Source: Zoogloeaceae bacterium (GTDB lineage Bacteria > Pseudomonadota > Gammaproteobacteria > Burkholderiales > Rhodocyclaceae). From it: a DNA stretch of 17,365 nt. Both the position numbers and the translations under genes were made by a program. Below are positions 8,353 through 16,200 of the stretch, piece by piece. Under the pieces are notes generated by a model. The model searched no databases. It was not told where the DNA came from and saw nothing but the letters and a program-made list of their open reading frames with translations. The DNA is taken from assembly GCA_031273145.1 (NCBI GenBank), contig JAISSL010000093.1, positions 1 to 17,365 of the forward strand. The letters are read 5' to 3'. Position 1 is the stretch's first letter; each line of letters opens with the position of its first letter.

Positions 8353-8880
8353 ATGCGAACCTTGAGCAGCGATTCCCAACGCATTCTGCGCCCCGCGCAT
8401 CCCGGCTTTATTGCCCTTAGCCTGTTCATGGCGCTGATTCTCAACATGATACCGCCCAAGCAATGGCTGTTCATGCCCGATTGGGTTCTGCTGGCGCTCT
8501 GTTTCTGGAGCGTGCGGGAAACGCTGACGATGCGGATGGGACATGCCTTTATCCTGGGGATTCTCATGGACGTGGCGGATGGCGCCGTGCTGGGGCAACA
8601 CGCTCTGGCGTATGTGCTGGCCAGTTACGTTGCCAGCGGCATTTCCAGCCGGATTCTCTGGCTGCCGCTCTTGCAGCAGATGTGGCTCATGCTGCCGCTC
8701 TTTCTGGTGGCGACCGCCTTGCAGATTTTCATCCGCCTGATGGCGGGCGAGACCTTCCCCGGCTGGGCGCAATTCAATGCCCCGCTCGTTACGGCGCTGC
8801 TCTGGCCGCCTGCCAACATCCTGTTGCTTCTGCCGCAGTTCCAGCCGGATGAACGCGACGAAAACCGCCCCATCAACTGA
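8353..8880 (+). CDS. mreD: Rod shape-determining protein MreD
   Basis: 175 residues, an integral membrane protein with about five to six hydrophobic helices (for example FIALSLFMALILNMI, WVLLALCFWSV, LMLPLFLVATALQIFI, LVTALLWPPANILLLL). The block GHAFILGILMDVADGAVLGQHALAYVL is characteristic of MreD. The frame is open further upstream into mreC, but ATG 8353 is chosen because GAGG lies 8 nt before it and the protein begins collinearly with MreD there. It is the inner-membrane partner of MreC. It begins 16 nt after mreC and ends 3 nt before mrdA. Confidence 0.95.
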   Translation: MRTLSSDSQRILRPAHPGFIALSLFMALILNMIPPKQWLFMPDWVLLALCFWSVRETLTMRMGHAFILGILMDVADGAVLGQHALAYVLASYVASGISSRILWLPLLQQMWLMLPLFLVATALQIFIRLMAGETFPGWAQFNAPLVTALLWPPANILLLLPQFQPDERDENRPIN

Positions 8881-8883
8881 GCG

Positions 8884-10830
8884 ATGAACAACTTTCAGGA
8901 TACCCAGGACGAAGGCGAAAGATTCCGGCATCGCCTGCTGATGGCGATTTTCGTCATGATTTTCTTTTTCTGCCTTTTGTTCGCCAACCTGTTTCGCCTT
9001 CAGGTGCTCCGAACCGATTACTACTCGACGCTGGCGGAAGGCAACCGGATTTCCCTGATTCCGATTCTCCCGAATCGCGGCACGATCATGGATCGCAATG
9101 GCGTGGTTCTGGCGCGCAATTATTCGGCGTTTACCCTGGAGATTACCCCCTCCCAGATAGATAACCTGGAACAGACCATTGACCGATTGGCCGAGGTCGT
9201 CCACATCGAACACAAGGATCGGCGGCGTTTCAACCGGCTGTTGCAGGAATCCCGGAATTTTGAAACCATTCCTATCCGCACCCAGCTTACCGATGAAGAG
9301 GTGGCCCGCTTTTCCGCCCGCCGCTTTCTTTTTCCCGGCGTAGATATCAAGGCGCGCCTGTTTCGCCAGTATCCCGAAGGCACGCTGGCGGCGCACGCCA
9401 TCGGCTTTATCAGCCGGATCAATGAAGCCGACGAAAAATGGATCAAGCAGGTCGACAAGGAATCCAACTACAAGGGAACCGAGCATATCGGCAAGGTCGG
9501 GGTGGAACAGCGTTATGAATTTGAACTGCATGGCATCACCGGCTACGAGCAACTGGAAGTCGACGCCTACGGGCAGGCCGTGCAGTTGCTTGCCCGGACT
9601 TCGCCCACGCCCGGCAACAATCTGCGCCTCACGCTGGATGCCGGCCTGCAAAAAGTGGCGGAAGATTCTTTCGCGGGCAGAAGAGGCTCGCTGGTCGCCT
9701 TAAATCCGCAGAGCGGCGCGATTCTGGCGCTGGTGGCCTCGCCTTCCTTCAATCCCAATCTGTTTGTCGACGGAATTCGCTTCGACGACTGGGATGAACT
9801 CAACAACAATCCCAACAAGCCCATGCTGAACCGGGCAATCTACAGCGCCTATCCGCCCGGTTCCACCTTCAAGCCCCTCATGGCGATGGCAGCCCTGACG
9901 CAAGGCAAGCGCCGCCCGGAACAGACCATCAACGATCCCGGTTATTTCAACTTCGGCAACAACGTTTTCATGGATGACAAGGTTGGAGGGCATGGCGTGG
10001 TCGACATGATGCGCTCCATCGTTGTTTCCTGTAATACCTACTATTACACGCTGGCGGCGGATTTGGGGATTGACGGCATTTCCCGCTTCATGGGTTCCGT
10101 CGGCCTGGGCAGCGAGGTGGGCATTGACATTAACGGCGAAAGCAAGGGCATTCTGCCGTCGCAGGAATGGAAAAGAGAGCGTTTCAGAAGGCCGGAACAG
10201 CAAAAATGGTACGCCGGCGAGACGATCTCGATTGGCATCGGGCAGGGCTACAACGCCTATACGCCGCTGCAAATGGCACATGCCTATGCCAACATAATCA
10301 ACTATGGTCGGGTCTATCGCCCGCATCTGGTTGAAGCCATCATCAATCCGAACACCGGCGAGGTACGCAAGATTGAGAGCGAGCCGGTGCGTCAGGTGCC
10401 GCTGGACGCCAACCATGTCAATTTCATCAAACGCGCCATGGCGCGGGTCAACAAGGAGGGGACGGCAGCTCGCTCCTTTATAGACGCGCCGTATGAATCC
10501 GGCGGCAAGACCGGAACGGCTCAGGTCTATAGTCTGCGCGGGCAAAAATACGATGCCGACCGCGTCCCGGAAGAACTGCGCGACCATGCCTGGTTCATTG
10601 CCTTTGCCCCGGTTGAGGAACCGCAGATCGTGGTTGCGGTGCTGGTGGAAAACAGCGGCTTCGGCTCGCAATTCGCCGCGCCAATTGCCCGTCGGGTTTT
10701 CGATTATTACCTGCTGGGCAAGCAGTACGACAAGCCCATAGAGGTCGTTAAGGCGGTGGAACAACCCGGAGAAAACGTCAGAGTAACCGCCCCAAGAGGC
10801 GCGGAAATTCTGGAAGGAGATACGCCATGA
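8884..10830 (+). CDS. mrdA: Penicillin-binding protein 2, elongation transpeptidase
   Basis: 648 residues, a class B PBP. A single membrane anchor lies at about 17-38 (LLMAIFVMIFFFCLLFANLF). The dimerisation/pedestal region is about 55-230 (PNRGTIMDRNGVVLARN; YPEGTLAAHAIGFI). The transpeptidase domain has all three active-site motifs: STFK with acyl-Ser327 in YPPGSTFKP, SCN at 382-384, and KTG at 542-544 in GGKTGTAQ. It cross-links peptidoglycan stems during lateral growth and activates RodA. The ATG at 8884 follows mreD by 3 nt with only a weak ribosome site, so translational coupling is likely. It overlaps rodA by 4 nt (ATGA). Confidence 0.98.
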   Translation: MNNFQDTQDEGERFRHRLLMAIFVMIFFFCLLFANLFRLQVLRTDYYSTLAEGNRISLIPILPNRGTIMDRNGVVLARNYSAFTLEITPSQIDNLEQTIDRLAEVVHIEHKDRRRFNRLLQESRNFETIPIRTQLTDEEVARFSARRFLFPGVDIKARLFRQYPEGTLAAHAIGFISRINEADEKWIKQVDKESNYKGTEHIGKVGVEQRYEFELHGITGYEQLEVDAYGQAVQLLARTSPTPGNNLRLTLDAGLQKVAEDSFAGRRGSLVALNPQSGAILALVASPSFNPNLFVDGIRFDDWDELNNNPNKPMLNRAIYSAYPPGSTFKPLMAMAALTQGKRRPEQTINDPGYFNFGNNVFMDDKVGGHGVVDMMRSIVVSCNTYYYTLAADLGIDGISRFMGSVGLGSEVGIDINGESKGILPSQEWKRERFRRPEQQKWYAGETISIGIGQGYNAYTPLQMAHAYANIINYGRVYRPHLVEAIINPNTGEVRKIESEPVRQVPLDANHVNFIKRAMARVNKEGTAARSFIDAPYESGGKTGTAQVYSLRGQKYDADRVPEELRDHAWFIAFAPVEEPQIVVAVLVENSGFGSQFAAPIARRVFDYYLLGKQYDKPIEVVKAVEQPGENVRVTAPRGAEILEGDTP

Positions 10831-11936
10831 CCCCCGCCCTCATCAAATACCGGCTCCTGAAGCTGCGCGCCCATCTGGACATGCCACTGCTGGTTATCGT
10901 GTGCATCCTGATGGTAGCCGGCCTGATGACCGTCTATTCCGCCACCTATACCAGCGGCGGAACCCGCCTGAACAATCAGGCCGTCAGCATGATTCTCGCC
11001 TTCATGGTGATGGTTGCCGCCGCCCAGGTCTCGCCGCAGAACCTGATGCGCTTTGCCGTGCCGCTTTACCTTTTGAGCCTTGTCCTGTTGATTGGCGTTG
11101 CGCTTTTCGGCGTCGTGGTCAATGGTTCCCGGCGCTGGATTTCGTTTGGCTTTACGCGCATCCAGCCTTCGGAAGTCATGAAAATCGCCATGCCGATGAT
11201 GCTGGCCTGGTATTTCCACAAGAGCGAAGAGGCCATCAACGCAAAAAGTTTCGCCATCGCCACGTTCATTTTGCTCATTCCGATTGCGCTCATCCTGAAA
11301 CAGCCCGATCTGGGCACATCTCTCCTGATTGGCGCGGCGGGATTTTTCGTCATTTTCTTTGCCGGCTTGCCCTGGAAGGCGATGATTGCCCTGGCCGCTT
11401 CGGCAGGCGCGGCTTTTCCCTTTATCTGGGAGAGAATGCACGATTACCAGCGGCGCCGGATCATGACCCTGCTCGACCCTACTTCCGACCCCTTGGGCGC
11501 GGGCTATCACATCATTCAATCCACCATTGCGATTGGTTCCGGCGGCACGTTCGGCAAGGGCTGGCTGAACGGGACGCAATCCCACCTCAAATTCATCCCG
11601 GAACGACATACGGATTTCATATTCGCGGTGTTCTCCGAAGAGTGGGGACTGGTGGGTTCCGCGTTTTTGATTTTTCTCTTTTTCTGTTTAAGCGTTCGCG
11701 GCCTGATGATTGCCGCCAACGCGCCCAGCCTGTTTTCTCGCCTGCTGGCCGCTTCCATTTCGATGATCCTGTTTACCTACGCCTTCGTCAATATGGGGAT
11801 GGTTTCCGGCATTCTGCCGGTAGTTGGAGTTCCGCTGCCTTTCATCAGCTATGGCGGAACGGCGCTCGTGACTTTGATGCTGGGCGTGGGCATCCTGATG
11901 AGCATTCATACCCATCGCGTTCTAATCAAGAAATGA
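10827..11936 (+). CDS. rodA: RodA, SEDS peptidoglycan glycosyltransferase
   Basis: 369 residues, a polytopic membrane protein of the SEDS family that polymerises lipid II in partnership with PBP2. Conserved blocks are NGSRRWISFGFTRIQPSEVMKIAM, LKQPDLGTSLLI, IIQSTIAIGSGG.FGKGW, FIPERHTDFIFAVFSEEWG and VGVPLPFISYGGTALV. Asp263 in ERHTDF aligns with the essential Asp262 of E. coli RodA. A strong AAGGAGA lies 6 nt before the ATG, inside the end of mrdA. It overlaps rlpA by 4 nt. Confidence 0.98.
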   Translation: MTPALIKYRLLKLRAHLDMPLLVIVCILMVAGLMTVYSATYTSGGTRLNNQAVSMILAFMVMVAAAQVSPQNLMRFAVPLYLLSLVLLIGVALFGVVVNGSRRWISFGFTRIQPSEVMKIAMPMMLAWYFHKSEEAINAKSFAIATFILLIPIALILKQPDLGTSLLIGAAGFFVIFFAGLPWKAMIALAASAGAAFPFIWERMHDYQRRRIMTLLDPTSDPLGAGYHIIQSTIAIGSGGTFGKGWLNGTQSHLKFIPERHTDFIFAVFSEEWGLVGSAFLIFLFFCLSVRGLMIAANAPSLFSRLLAASISMILFTYAFVNMGMVSGILPVVGVPLPFISYGGTALVTLMLGVGILMSIHTHRVLIKK

Positions 11937-12925
11937 GCCGTTTTTCCCTGCCTTTAGCCTGCCGCCTCGTTTTTCTGCTGGGGGTGTTGCTGGCGTTTTC
12001 GGCCTGTTCTATAACGCGCAGCCCCGCCAAAAAATCTTCCGGCAGTCAGACGACGAAAGGCGGCGGCTATTACAAGGATGACGGCCCCGGTCATGCCATT
12101 CCCTCCAATCTCGACCGGATTCCCAACGCGGTGCCGCGCGTTGAGCCGCTGCACAAGGGGGCGCTCCGTCCCTATACGGTGCTGGGGAAAAGCTACGTAC
12201 CGCAGACCCGGATTCAGACCTTTCGCCAGCAGGGGACGGCCAGTTGGTACGGGAAAAAATTTCACGGGCAAAAGACTTCCATTGGCGAGACTTACGACAT
12301 GTATGCCATGACCGCCGCGCATACGACCCTGGCGCTACCTTCCTATGCGCGGGTGACCAACTCTGCCAATGGTCGCAGCGTGGTGGTGCGGGTCAATGAC
12401 CGGGGGCCGTTCCATGCCGGACGGGTAATTGACCTCTCCTACACGGCGGCCTACAAGCTGGGTTTTATTGCAAGCGGAAGCGGGCCGGTCATTGTGGAAT
12501 CCATCGTTCCGGGGACACCCCTGTTCGCCGAGCTTTCTTCCCGACCGACGGTTACGGCAGCGCCCGCGTCCGTCCCTGCGGCTTTTCCCGCGCCCGCACC
12601 CGACCGGCAGGCGCTGGATGCTCTAGCACAGCGTTTTTCGGAGGATGAGGCTCTGGCAATGTCGCCGGGAACGGTTCGGACGCCCGGAAACGGGCAGGGC
12701 TTTTTCCTGCAACTGGGGGCTTTTTCGCAGGCTGAAAATGCGGAAAACCTGAAAAACCGGCTGTTGCGCGAACTGGACTGGTTGTCCGACCCGGTTTTCA
12801 TTCACAGCGATGGCAATCTCTACCGCCTGCAAACGGGGCCTTACGCCAGCCGCGAGGCGGCGCTGGCAATCGCCGAACGCATCCGAATCACCTTTGGCCA
12901 ATCCCCCACGCTGGTGATTCGTTAA
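11933..12925 (+). CDS. rlpA: RlpA, septal-ring lytic transglycosylase lipoprotein with SPOR domain
   Basis: 330 residues. A lipoprotein signal ends in FSAC with Cys25 as the lipidated residue. The double-psi beta-barrel domain (about 100-190) starts QGTASWYGKKFHG. It has the acidic pair Glu119 (GETYD) and Asp156 (NDRGPF), matching positions needed for lytic transglycosylase activity in characterised RlpA. Next comes a Pro/Ala-rich linker. A C-terminal SPOR domain (about 254-330; GFFLQLGAFSQAENAENL, then YRLQTGPYASREAA) binds denuded glycan strands. It acts in the outer membrane/periplasm. The ATG overlaps the rodA stop as ATGA with little Shine-Dalgarno, so translation is probably coupled. 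It is the last gene of the elongasome operon. Confidence 0.96.
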   Translation: MSRFSLPLACRLVFLLGVLLAFSACSITRSPAKKSSGSQTTKGGGYYKDDGPGHAIPSNLDRIPNAVPRVEPLHKGALRPYTVLGKSYVPQTRIQTFRQQGTASWYGKKFHGQKTSIGETYDMYAMTAAHTTLALPSYARVTNSANGRSVVVRVNDRGPFHAGRVIDLSYTAAYKLGFIASGSGPVIVESIVPGTPLFAELSSRPTVTAAPASVPAAFPAPAPDRQALDALAQRFSEDEALAMSPGTVRTPGNGQGFFLQLGAFSQAENAENLKNRLLRELDWLSDPVFIHSDGNLYRLQTGPYASREAALAIAERIRITFGQSPTLVIR

Positions 12926-12933
12926 ACATCTCC

Positions 12934-12979
12934 TAAAACCAAAAAAGCCCTATTTCCGCTTGCGGGGACTTCGGTTTTA
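12934..12979. terminator. Bidirectional terminator-like hairpin between convergent genes
   Basis: It exactly fills the gap between the rlpA stop and the stop of the convergent DUF3617-like gene. The outer arms TAAAACC (12934-12940) and GGTTTTA (12973-12979) are complementary. Inside, AAGCCC can pair with GGG(a)CTT. Read on the minus strand this gives a hairpin followed by TTTTTT, and on the plus strand by CGGTTTT. The stem is imperfect. Confidence 0.55.
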
Positions 12980-13914
12980 CTAACAGCCACGCTTCTTGCT
13001 AGGCTTGCCATGCTGAAATGCACAAGATGTAGCATCAGAACCATAGGACTCACAATCTTTTGCCCTCTTGACATTGCCGCAATCCGAACCCAGCCAGCGA
13101 CTCGATGCCTGAAGATTCGTAGTCACTCCGCAAGAGTGTGAAGTGATGGTTAAGGTAGTGGCGGTATCGCTCAGTAAGACTGCTTCAGCCTCGCCGTTAC
13201 CACCTGGGCAGGTAAAAGACATCTTTTGCGTCTTACCCACCAAGGGCGAAGTGATGGTAGTGCATTCTTCAAACTGCGGAATCGCCGCCATAATGAGTTT
13301 CGCCCATCTTTTCGCCTGTTCAGGCGTGACGCAATATTGATCGACCATCCCCCCACCAGCAGCTAATTTGGCGCCCTGCTTCGCCATCTCGGCTTGTGCT
13401 TTCTGATAGGCAGCAGGGTCAACTTTCTTCATTTGCTCCATCATCTCGTTGATGTTGAGTGTACCCACATCCTTGGGTAAACCCTTGAAACCCATATGGA
13501 TGGTTCGTTCCCAAAGCCCCGGACAGATGGACGTACCGACAGAGCTAATGTCACACTTTACCTCTTTCATGGCATTTTGCGCGACCAGTTCCTCTTTCGG
13601 AGGAGGCATATCCTCTGTCTGCTGTAGCTCTGCCTCTGTCGGCTCTGCTTTTGTCGTCTGTGGCTTTGGTCTTGCGTCTGCCCGGGAACTCGACTGCCCC
13701 GACGATACCGGAGCATCGCTGCCGGTGTTTCCGAAATTTTTGTAAAGTAGCATTGCGCCGACCGTCACCACTGCCGCGCCGACAACCAATGCCCCCAACA
13801 TAGGAAGCCACGCCCAACCTTTCTCTCCGCGCCTTTGACACGCCTTATATGCCGCTAGAATGCGGGGGGGGGGGGGGGTAACTCTTTGATTAAACAGGGT
13901 TTTTTGGCAAACAT
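12980..13914 (-). CDS. DUF3617-like, membrane-anchored cysteine-rich protein; reading frame broken at a poly-C tract
   Basis: The best start is ATG 13914, 6 nt after AGGAGA. In this sequence it reads MFAKKPCLIKELPPPPPAF and stops at 13855, because the 15-C tract is the wrong length. With 16 C (or 13) it would read on as ELPPPPPRILAAYKAC and give 311 (or 310) residues. That product has a short basic cytoplasmic head, one membrane helix at about 36-57 (LPMLGALVVGAAVVTVGAMLLY), a Ser/Pro/Glu linker and a periplasmic domain with ten cysteines, the last being the final residue. The domain shows the DUF3617 pattern: CPGLWERTIHM, YCVTPEQAKRW, a mid-domain Cys, MSFTCPGGNGEAEA and a C-terminal RWLGSDCG. 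The function is unknown. The downstream frame stays open upstream to 14248 but has no credible start there. It is either phase-variable, a frameshifted gene, or a homopolymer sequencing error. Confidence 0.7.
13864..13878. repeat. Homopolymer of 15 G (15 C on the coding strand)
   Basis: An uninterrupted run of 15 G on the plus strand, far longer than any other run in the window. It lies 13 codons inside the best start of the DUF3617-like gene. Long G/C runs of this kind are known slipped-strand contingency sites in other bacteria. Here its length decides whether translation from 13914 reaches the rest of the gene. Confidence 0.95.
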
Positions 13915-13927
13915 GACCATTCTCCTG

Positions 13928-13956
13928 AAAAAAGCCGGAAGGAAACGCCTTCCAGC
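13928..13956 (-). terminator. Terminator-like hairpin just upstream of the ribosome site (possible attenuator)
   Basis: Read as minus-strand RNA: GCUGGAAGG, loop CGUUU, CCUUCCGGC, then UUUUUU. The stem is 9 bp with one U-G pair. The Shine-Dalgarno AGGAGA of the DUF3617-like gene begins two bases after the U-run. It could stop read-through from upstream, such as from the small ORF at 14074-14145, or attenuate the gene itself, since a TATAAT box lies on its upstream side. Confidence 0.6.
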
Positions 13957-13976
13957 TCAATTGAACATGACGGCAG

Positions 13977-13994
13977 ATTATACCGAAAATCGGT
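13977..13994 (-). promoter_or_regulatory. -10 box with overlapping palindrome upstream of the DUF3617-like gene
   Basis: On the minus strand ACCGATTTTCGGT (arms ACCGA/TCGGT, 13982-13994) runs into a perfect TATAAT (13977-13982). The 17-nt-spaced -35 position (CTATCT) is poor, so an activator or repressor at the palindrome is plausible. The transcript would start near 13970 and pass straight through the hairpin at 13928-13956. Confidence 0.45.
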
Positions 13995-14045
13995 CTTGCA
14001 GATAGCAATATGCCCTGCGGACAGCCATTGTTTACAAAATCATTG

Positions 14046-14063
14046 CCCAGGCGTAGCCTGTCC
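14046..14063. repeat. Intergenic palindromic repeat, copy 2
   Basis: CCCAGGCGTAGCCTGTCC, inverted repeat CAGGC-GTA-GCCTG, is the partner of 944-961 with two C/T differences. CATTGCC runs directly into it, whereas copy 1 has 13 extra bases at that point. It has the same plus-strand orientation as copy 1. Confidence 0.4.
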
Positions 14064-14073
14064 CCTTCTTCCG

Positions 14074-14145
14074 CTATTGCCGTCCGCTGTCTGCGATGAA
14101 TTCTGAGACCTCTGCTTGTTCCATGTAAAATTCCGCTGTGCTCAT
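14074..14145 (-). CDS. Possible 23-residue small ORF
   Basis: ATG 14145 is preceded by AGGA with 8 nt spacing. The frame begins MSTAEFYMEQ, is acidic, ends ADSGRQ and stops at TAG. A perfect TTGACA occurs about 90 nt upstream on the same strand, but without a well-placed -10. It lies 160 nt before the start of the DUF3617-like gene and could be a leader peptide, a free small protein or a gene remnant. Nothing recognisable is seen; chance is possible at this length. Confidence 0.3.
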   Translation of the reverse strand: MSTAEFYMEQAEVSEFIADSGRQ

Positions 14146-14295
14146 GACGTTTTTCCTGAGTGTTGTTTCTTGGATGATTGAAGCATATGCGCCCGGAAAC
14201 GCTTTGTACACGCGCCCTGCCCTGTACGGATGTCAAACAAAAGTGCATTATTACAAAATCATCTCAAAATTTATCCTTAATTCCATGTAGTTAAC

Positions 14296-14325
14296 TGTCT
14301 GACAAGACAAACTCTATGGTATAAA
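14296..14325 (+). promoter_or_regulatory. Candidate phaC promoter with inverted repeat
   Basis: CTGACA (14299-14304) resembles a -35 and TATAAA (14320-14325) a -10, but the spacer is only 15 nt. The -35 lies within the inverted repeat TGTCT-GACA-AGACA (14296-14309), which could be an operator. A second inverted repeat, GTACA-N12-TGTAC, lies further upstream at 14206-14227. The regulator is unknown. Confidence 0.3.
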
Positions 14326-14351
14326 GGCAACCTCTTGACAGGAGAACTCCT

Positions 14352-16109
14352 ATGACCGACAAAGCGCACTTTTTACACGAACAGGACAGCCCGCTTGACT
14401 TGCACGCAATCAGCCCGCTGGAAACCATGTATGAAAACATCAGCAAGCAGCTTGACCCCTATGGCGTGGTGAGTTCAATGCTCCATGCCCAAATGGCCTG
14501 GCTGATGCATCCGCAGGAACTGGGACGCGCCGCCGCTGCCCTTTCCGGCGATGTCCTTGCCTTGCAATCACACATTGCCAGACGTGCCATGGGTATGCCT
14601 TCCCCGGATGTCGCCCATCCTCATCCCGACGACACCCGCTTCAAAGACCCTATCTGGAGTGAATACCCCACCTGGGATATCTTGAAGGAATCCTATCTGG
14701 CCTTCACCAACCGCCTGCAGGAGCTGTATTTCAGCACGCCTGGCATGTCCGGCAAGGAACGAAGACGCGCCGCGTTCTGGTTCAGAAAATGGCTGAACGC
14801 CGTCTCGCCAACCAATTTTTTCTGGACCAACCCGGTCGCCATGAAAAAGTGTCTGGATACGAACGGCGAGAGCCTGCTCTCTGGATTCCGCGCTTTCATG
14901 CGGGATATCCAGGCAAAAAACATCCTGACCATAGAACCCGACGCATTCGTCGTCGGCAAGGACCTTGCGACCACGCCCGGCAAGGTGATTTTCCGCAATC
15001 GTCTGCTGGAAATCATCCACTACACGCCGACCACCGAAAAAGTGCGCGCCATGCCGCTTCTCATCGTGACCCCGTGGATCAACAAGTTCTACATCCTGGA
15101 TTTGACCAGCAAAAAGAGCCTGGTCAAACATATGGTCGATCAGGGCTTCTCGGTCTTCATCACGAGCTGGAAAAATCCCACGCCGGACATGTCGAACGTC
15201 GTCTTTGATGACTATCTGGTCGAAGGCGTGGATACGGCGGTTCATACCGTCCTGGACTTCTGCAAGGTTGAAAAGCTCCACATGACCGGCTACTGCATCG
15301 GCGGTACGCTCTCCTCCGTCTACATGGCCTGGGCGAACAAGAAATTCGGGAAAGACAAGGTGCCGGTCGCCGATCTCACGCTCTTCACCACCTTGACCGA
15401 CTTCTCCCATCCGGGCGAAATCGAGGTGTTCATTGACGATGGCAGCATCCACGCGCTGGAAGAGTCAATGCAGAAAAAGGGCTATCTGGATGGCACGGAA
15501 ATGTCCTCCTCCTTCCGGCTTCTGCGCTCGAACAGTCTGATCTGGAACTACTGGGTGCACAGCTATCTCTACGGAGAACCGCTGGCAGCCTTCGACGTGC
15601 TTTTCTGGAATGCCGACAATACCCGGATGCCTCAGGCCATGCACAGTTACTACCTGCGGGAAATGTACCTGAACAACAACCTGATTCGGCATGACCGGCT
15701 GACCATCGCCGGAGAACCCATCAGCCTGAATCGCATCGTTCAGCCGATGTTTGTCGTCACGGCCATTGACGATCACATCGCGCCCTGGACGCAGTGCTAC
15801 CGGATTCGCAAATTCGTGGATGTGAATACCGAACTGCATTTCGTCCTGTCGACTTCCGGGCACATCCTGGGCATTGTCAATCCGCCGGTCACGCCGCCCA
15901 AGCGCGCGTACTGGGCGGGAGAACCCAAGCCGAACGAGCGTTGCGAAGACTGGATGAAACGCACCCCGAAAAAGAGCGGCACCTGGTGGGAAGAATGGCC
16001 AAGCTGGCTTGACAAGCGGGATAGCACGATGATTGACGCGCCTCCGGTTGCCAACCGCAAATACCCGGCGCTGGCCGATGCGCCCGGCACCTACGTGGTG
16101 GAAAAATAA
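14352..16109 (+). CDS. phaC: Class I poly(3-hydroxyalkanoate) synthase
   Basis: 585 residues, close to the Cupriavidus necator class I enzyme (589). It polymerises 3-hydroxyacyl-CoA into PHA on storage granules. The N-terminal domain is about 1-200 (DPYGVVSSMLHAQMAWLMHPQEL; LSGFRAFMRDI). An alpha/beta-hydrolase domain follows, with the lipase-like box GYCIGGTL: nucleophile Cys315, Asp474 in AIDDHIAPW and His504 in SGHILGIVNPP, matching the known Cys-Asp-His triad in spacing. FNPP-type blocks appear in PLLIVTPWINKFYILDL and NSLIWNYWVHSYL. The C-terminus GTWWEEWPSWL is typical. AGGAG lies 7 nt before the ATG, in the small palindrome AGGAGAACTCCT. phaA, phaB or phasin genes are not adjacent; it is followed by a terminator, so it is probably transcribed alone. 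Confidence 0.97.
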   Translation: MTDKAHFLHEQDSPLDLHAISPLETMYENISKQLDPYGVVSSMLHAQMAWLMHPQELGRAAAALSGDVLALQSHIARRAMGMPSPDVAHPHPDDTRFKDPIWSEYPTWDILKESYLAFTNRLQELYFSTPGMSGKERRRAAFWFRKWLNAVSPTNFFWTNPVAMKKCLDTNGESLLSGFRAFMRDIQAKNILTIEPDAFVVGKDLATTPGKVIFRNRLLEIIHYTPTTEKVRAMPLLIVTPWINKFYILDLTSKKSLVKHMVDQGFSVFITSWKNPTPDMSNVVFDDYLVEGVDTAVHTVLDFCKVEKLHMTGYCIGGTLSSVYMAWANKKFGKDKVPVADLTLFTTLTDFSHPGEIEVFIDDGSIHALEESMQKKGYLDGTEMSSSFRLLRSNSLIWNYWVHSYLYGEPLAAFDVLFWNADNTRMPQAMHSYYLREMYLNNNLIRHDRLTIAGEPISLNRIVQPMFVVTAIDDHIAPWTQCYRIRKFVDVNTELHFVLSTSGHILGIVNPPVTPPKRAYWAGEPKPNERCEDWMKRTPKKSGTWWEEWPSWLDKRDSTMIDAPPVANRKYPALADAPGTYVVEK

Positions 16110-16120
16110 GGCGTTCCTTT

Positions 16121-16148
16121 AAAAAACCCGGCGCAAGCCGGGTTTTTT
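16121..16148. terminator. Rho-independent terminator after phaC
   Basis: AAAAAACCCGGC, loop GCAA, GCCGGGTTTTTT: a perfect 12-bp inverted repeat with a T-run on either strand. It begins 11 nt after the phaC stop and separates phaC from the next gene. Confidence 0.95.
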
Positions 16149-16200
16149 GATGTCTTTTATCTGCCCAAAACGGGGAAAACAGGAAGGGTACGCCTTTTAC

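Noticed and set aside
8212..9651. A 479-codon minus-strand ORF antisense to mreD and mrdA
   Set aside because: It covers conserved elongasome genes, has no recognisable motif and no ribosome site.
10901..11932. A long open plus-strand frame through rodA that is in frame with rlpA, giving an apparent 674-codon ORF
   Set aside because: The part inside rodA is an alternative frame of a clearly conserved SEDS protein. The lipoprotein signal of RlpA begins at 11933, so the N-terminal half is a shadow.
13915..14248. Upstream extension of the DUF3617-like frame to an ATG at 14248
   Set aside because: No ribosome site and no protein-like character. It would run across the TATAAT box, the hairpin and the palindromic repeat, so it is more likely untranslated.
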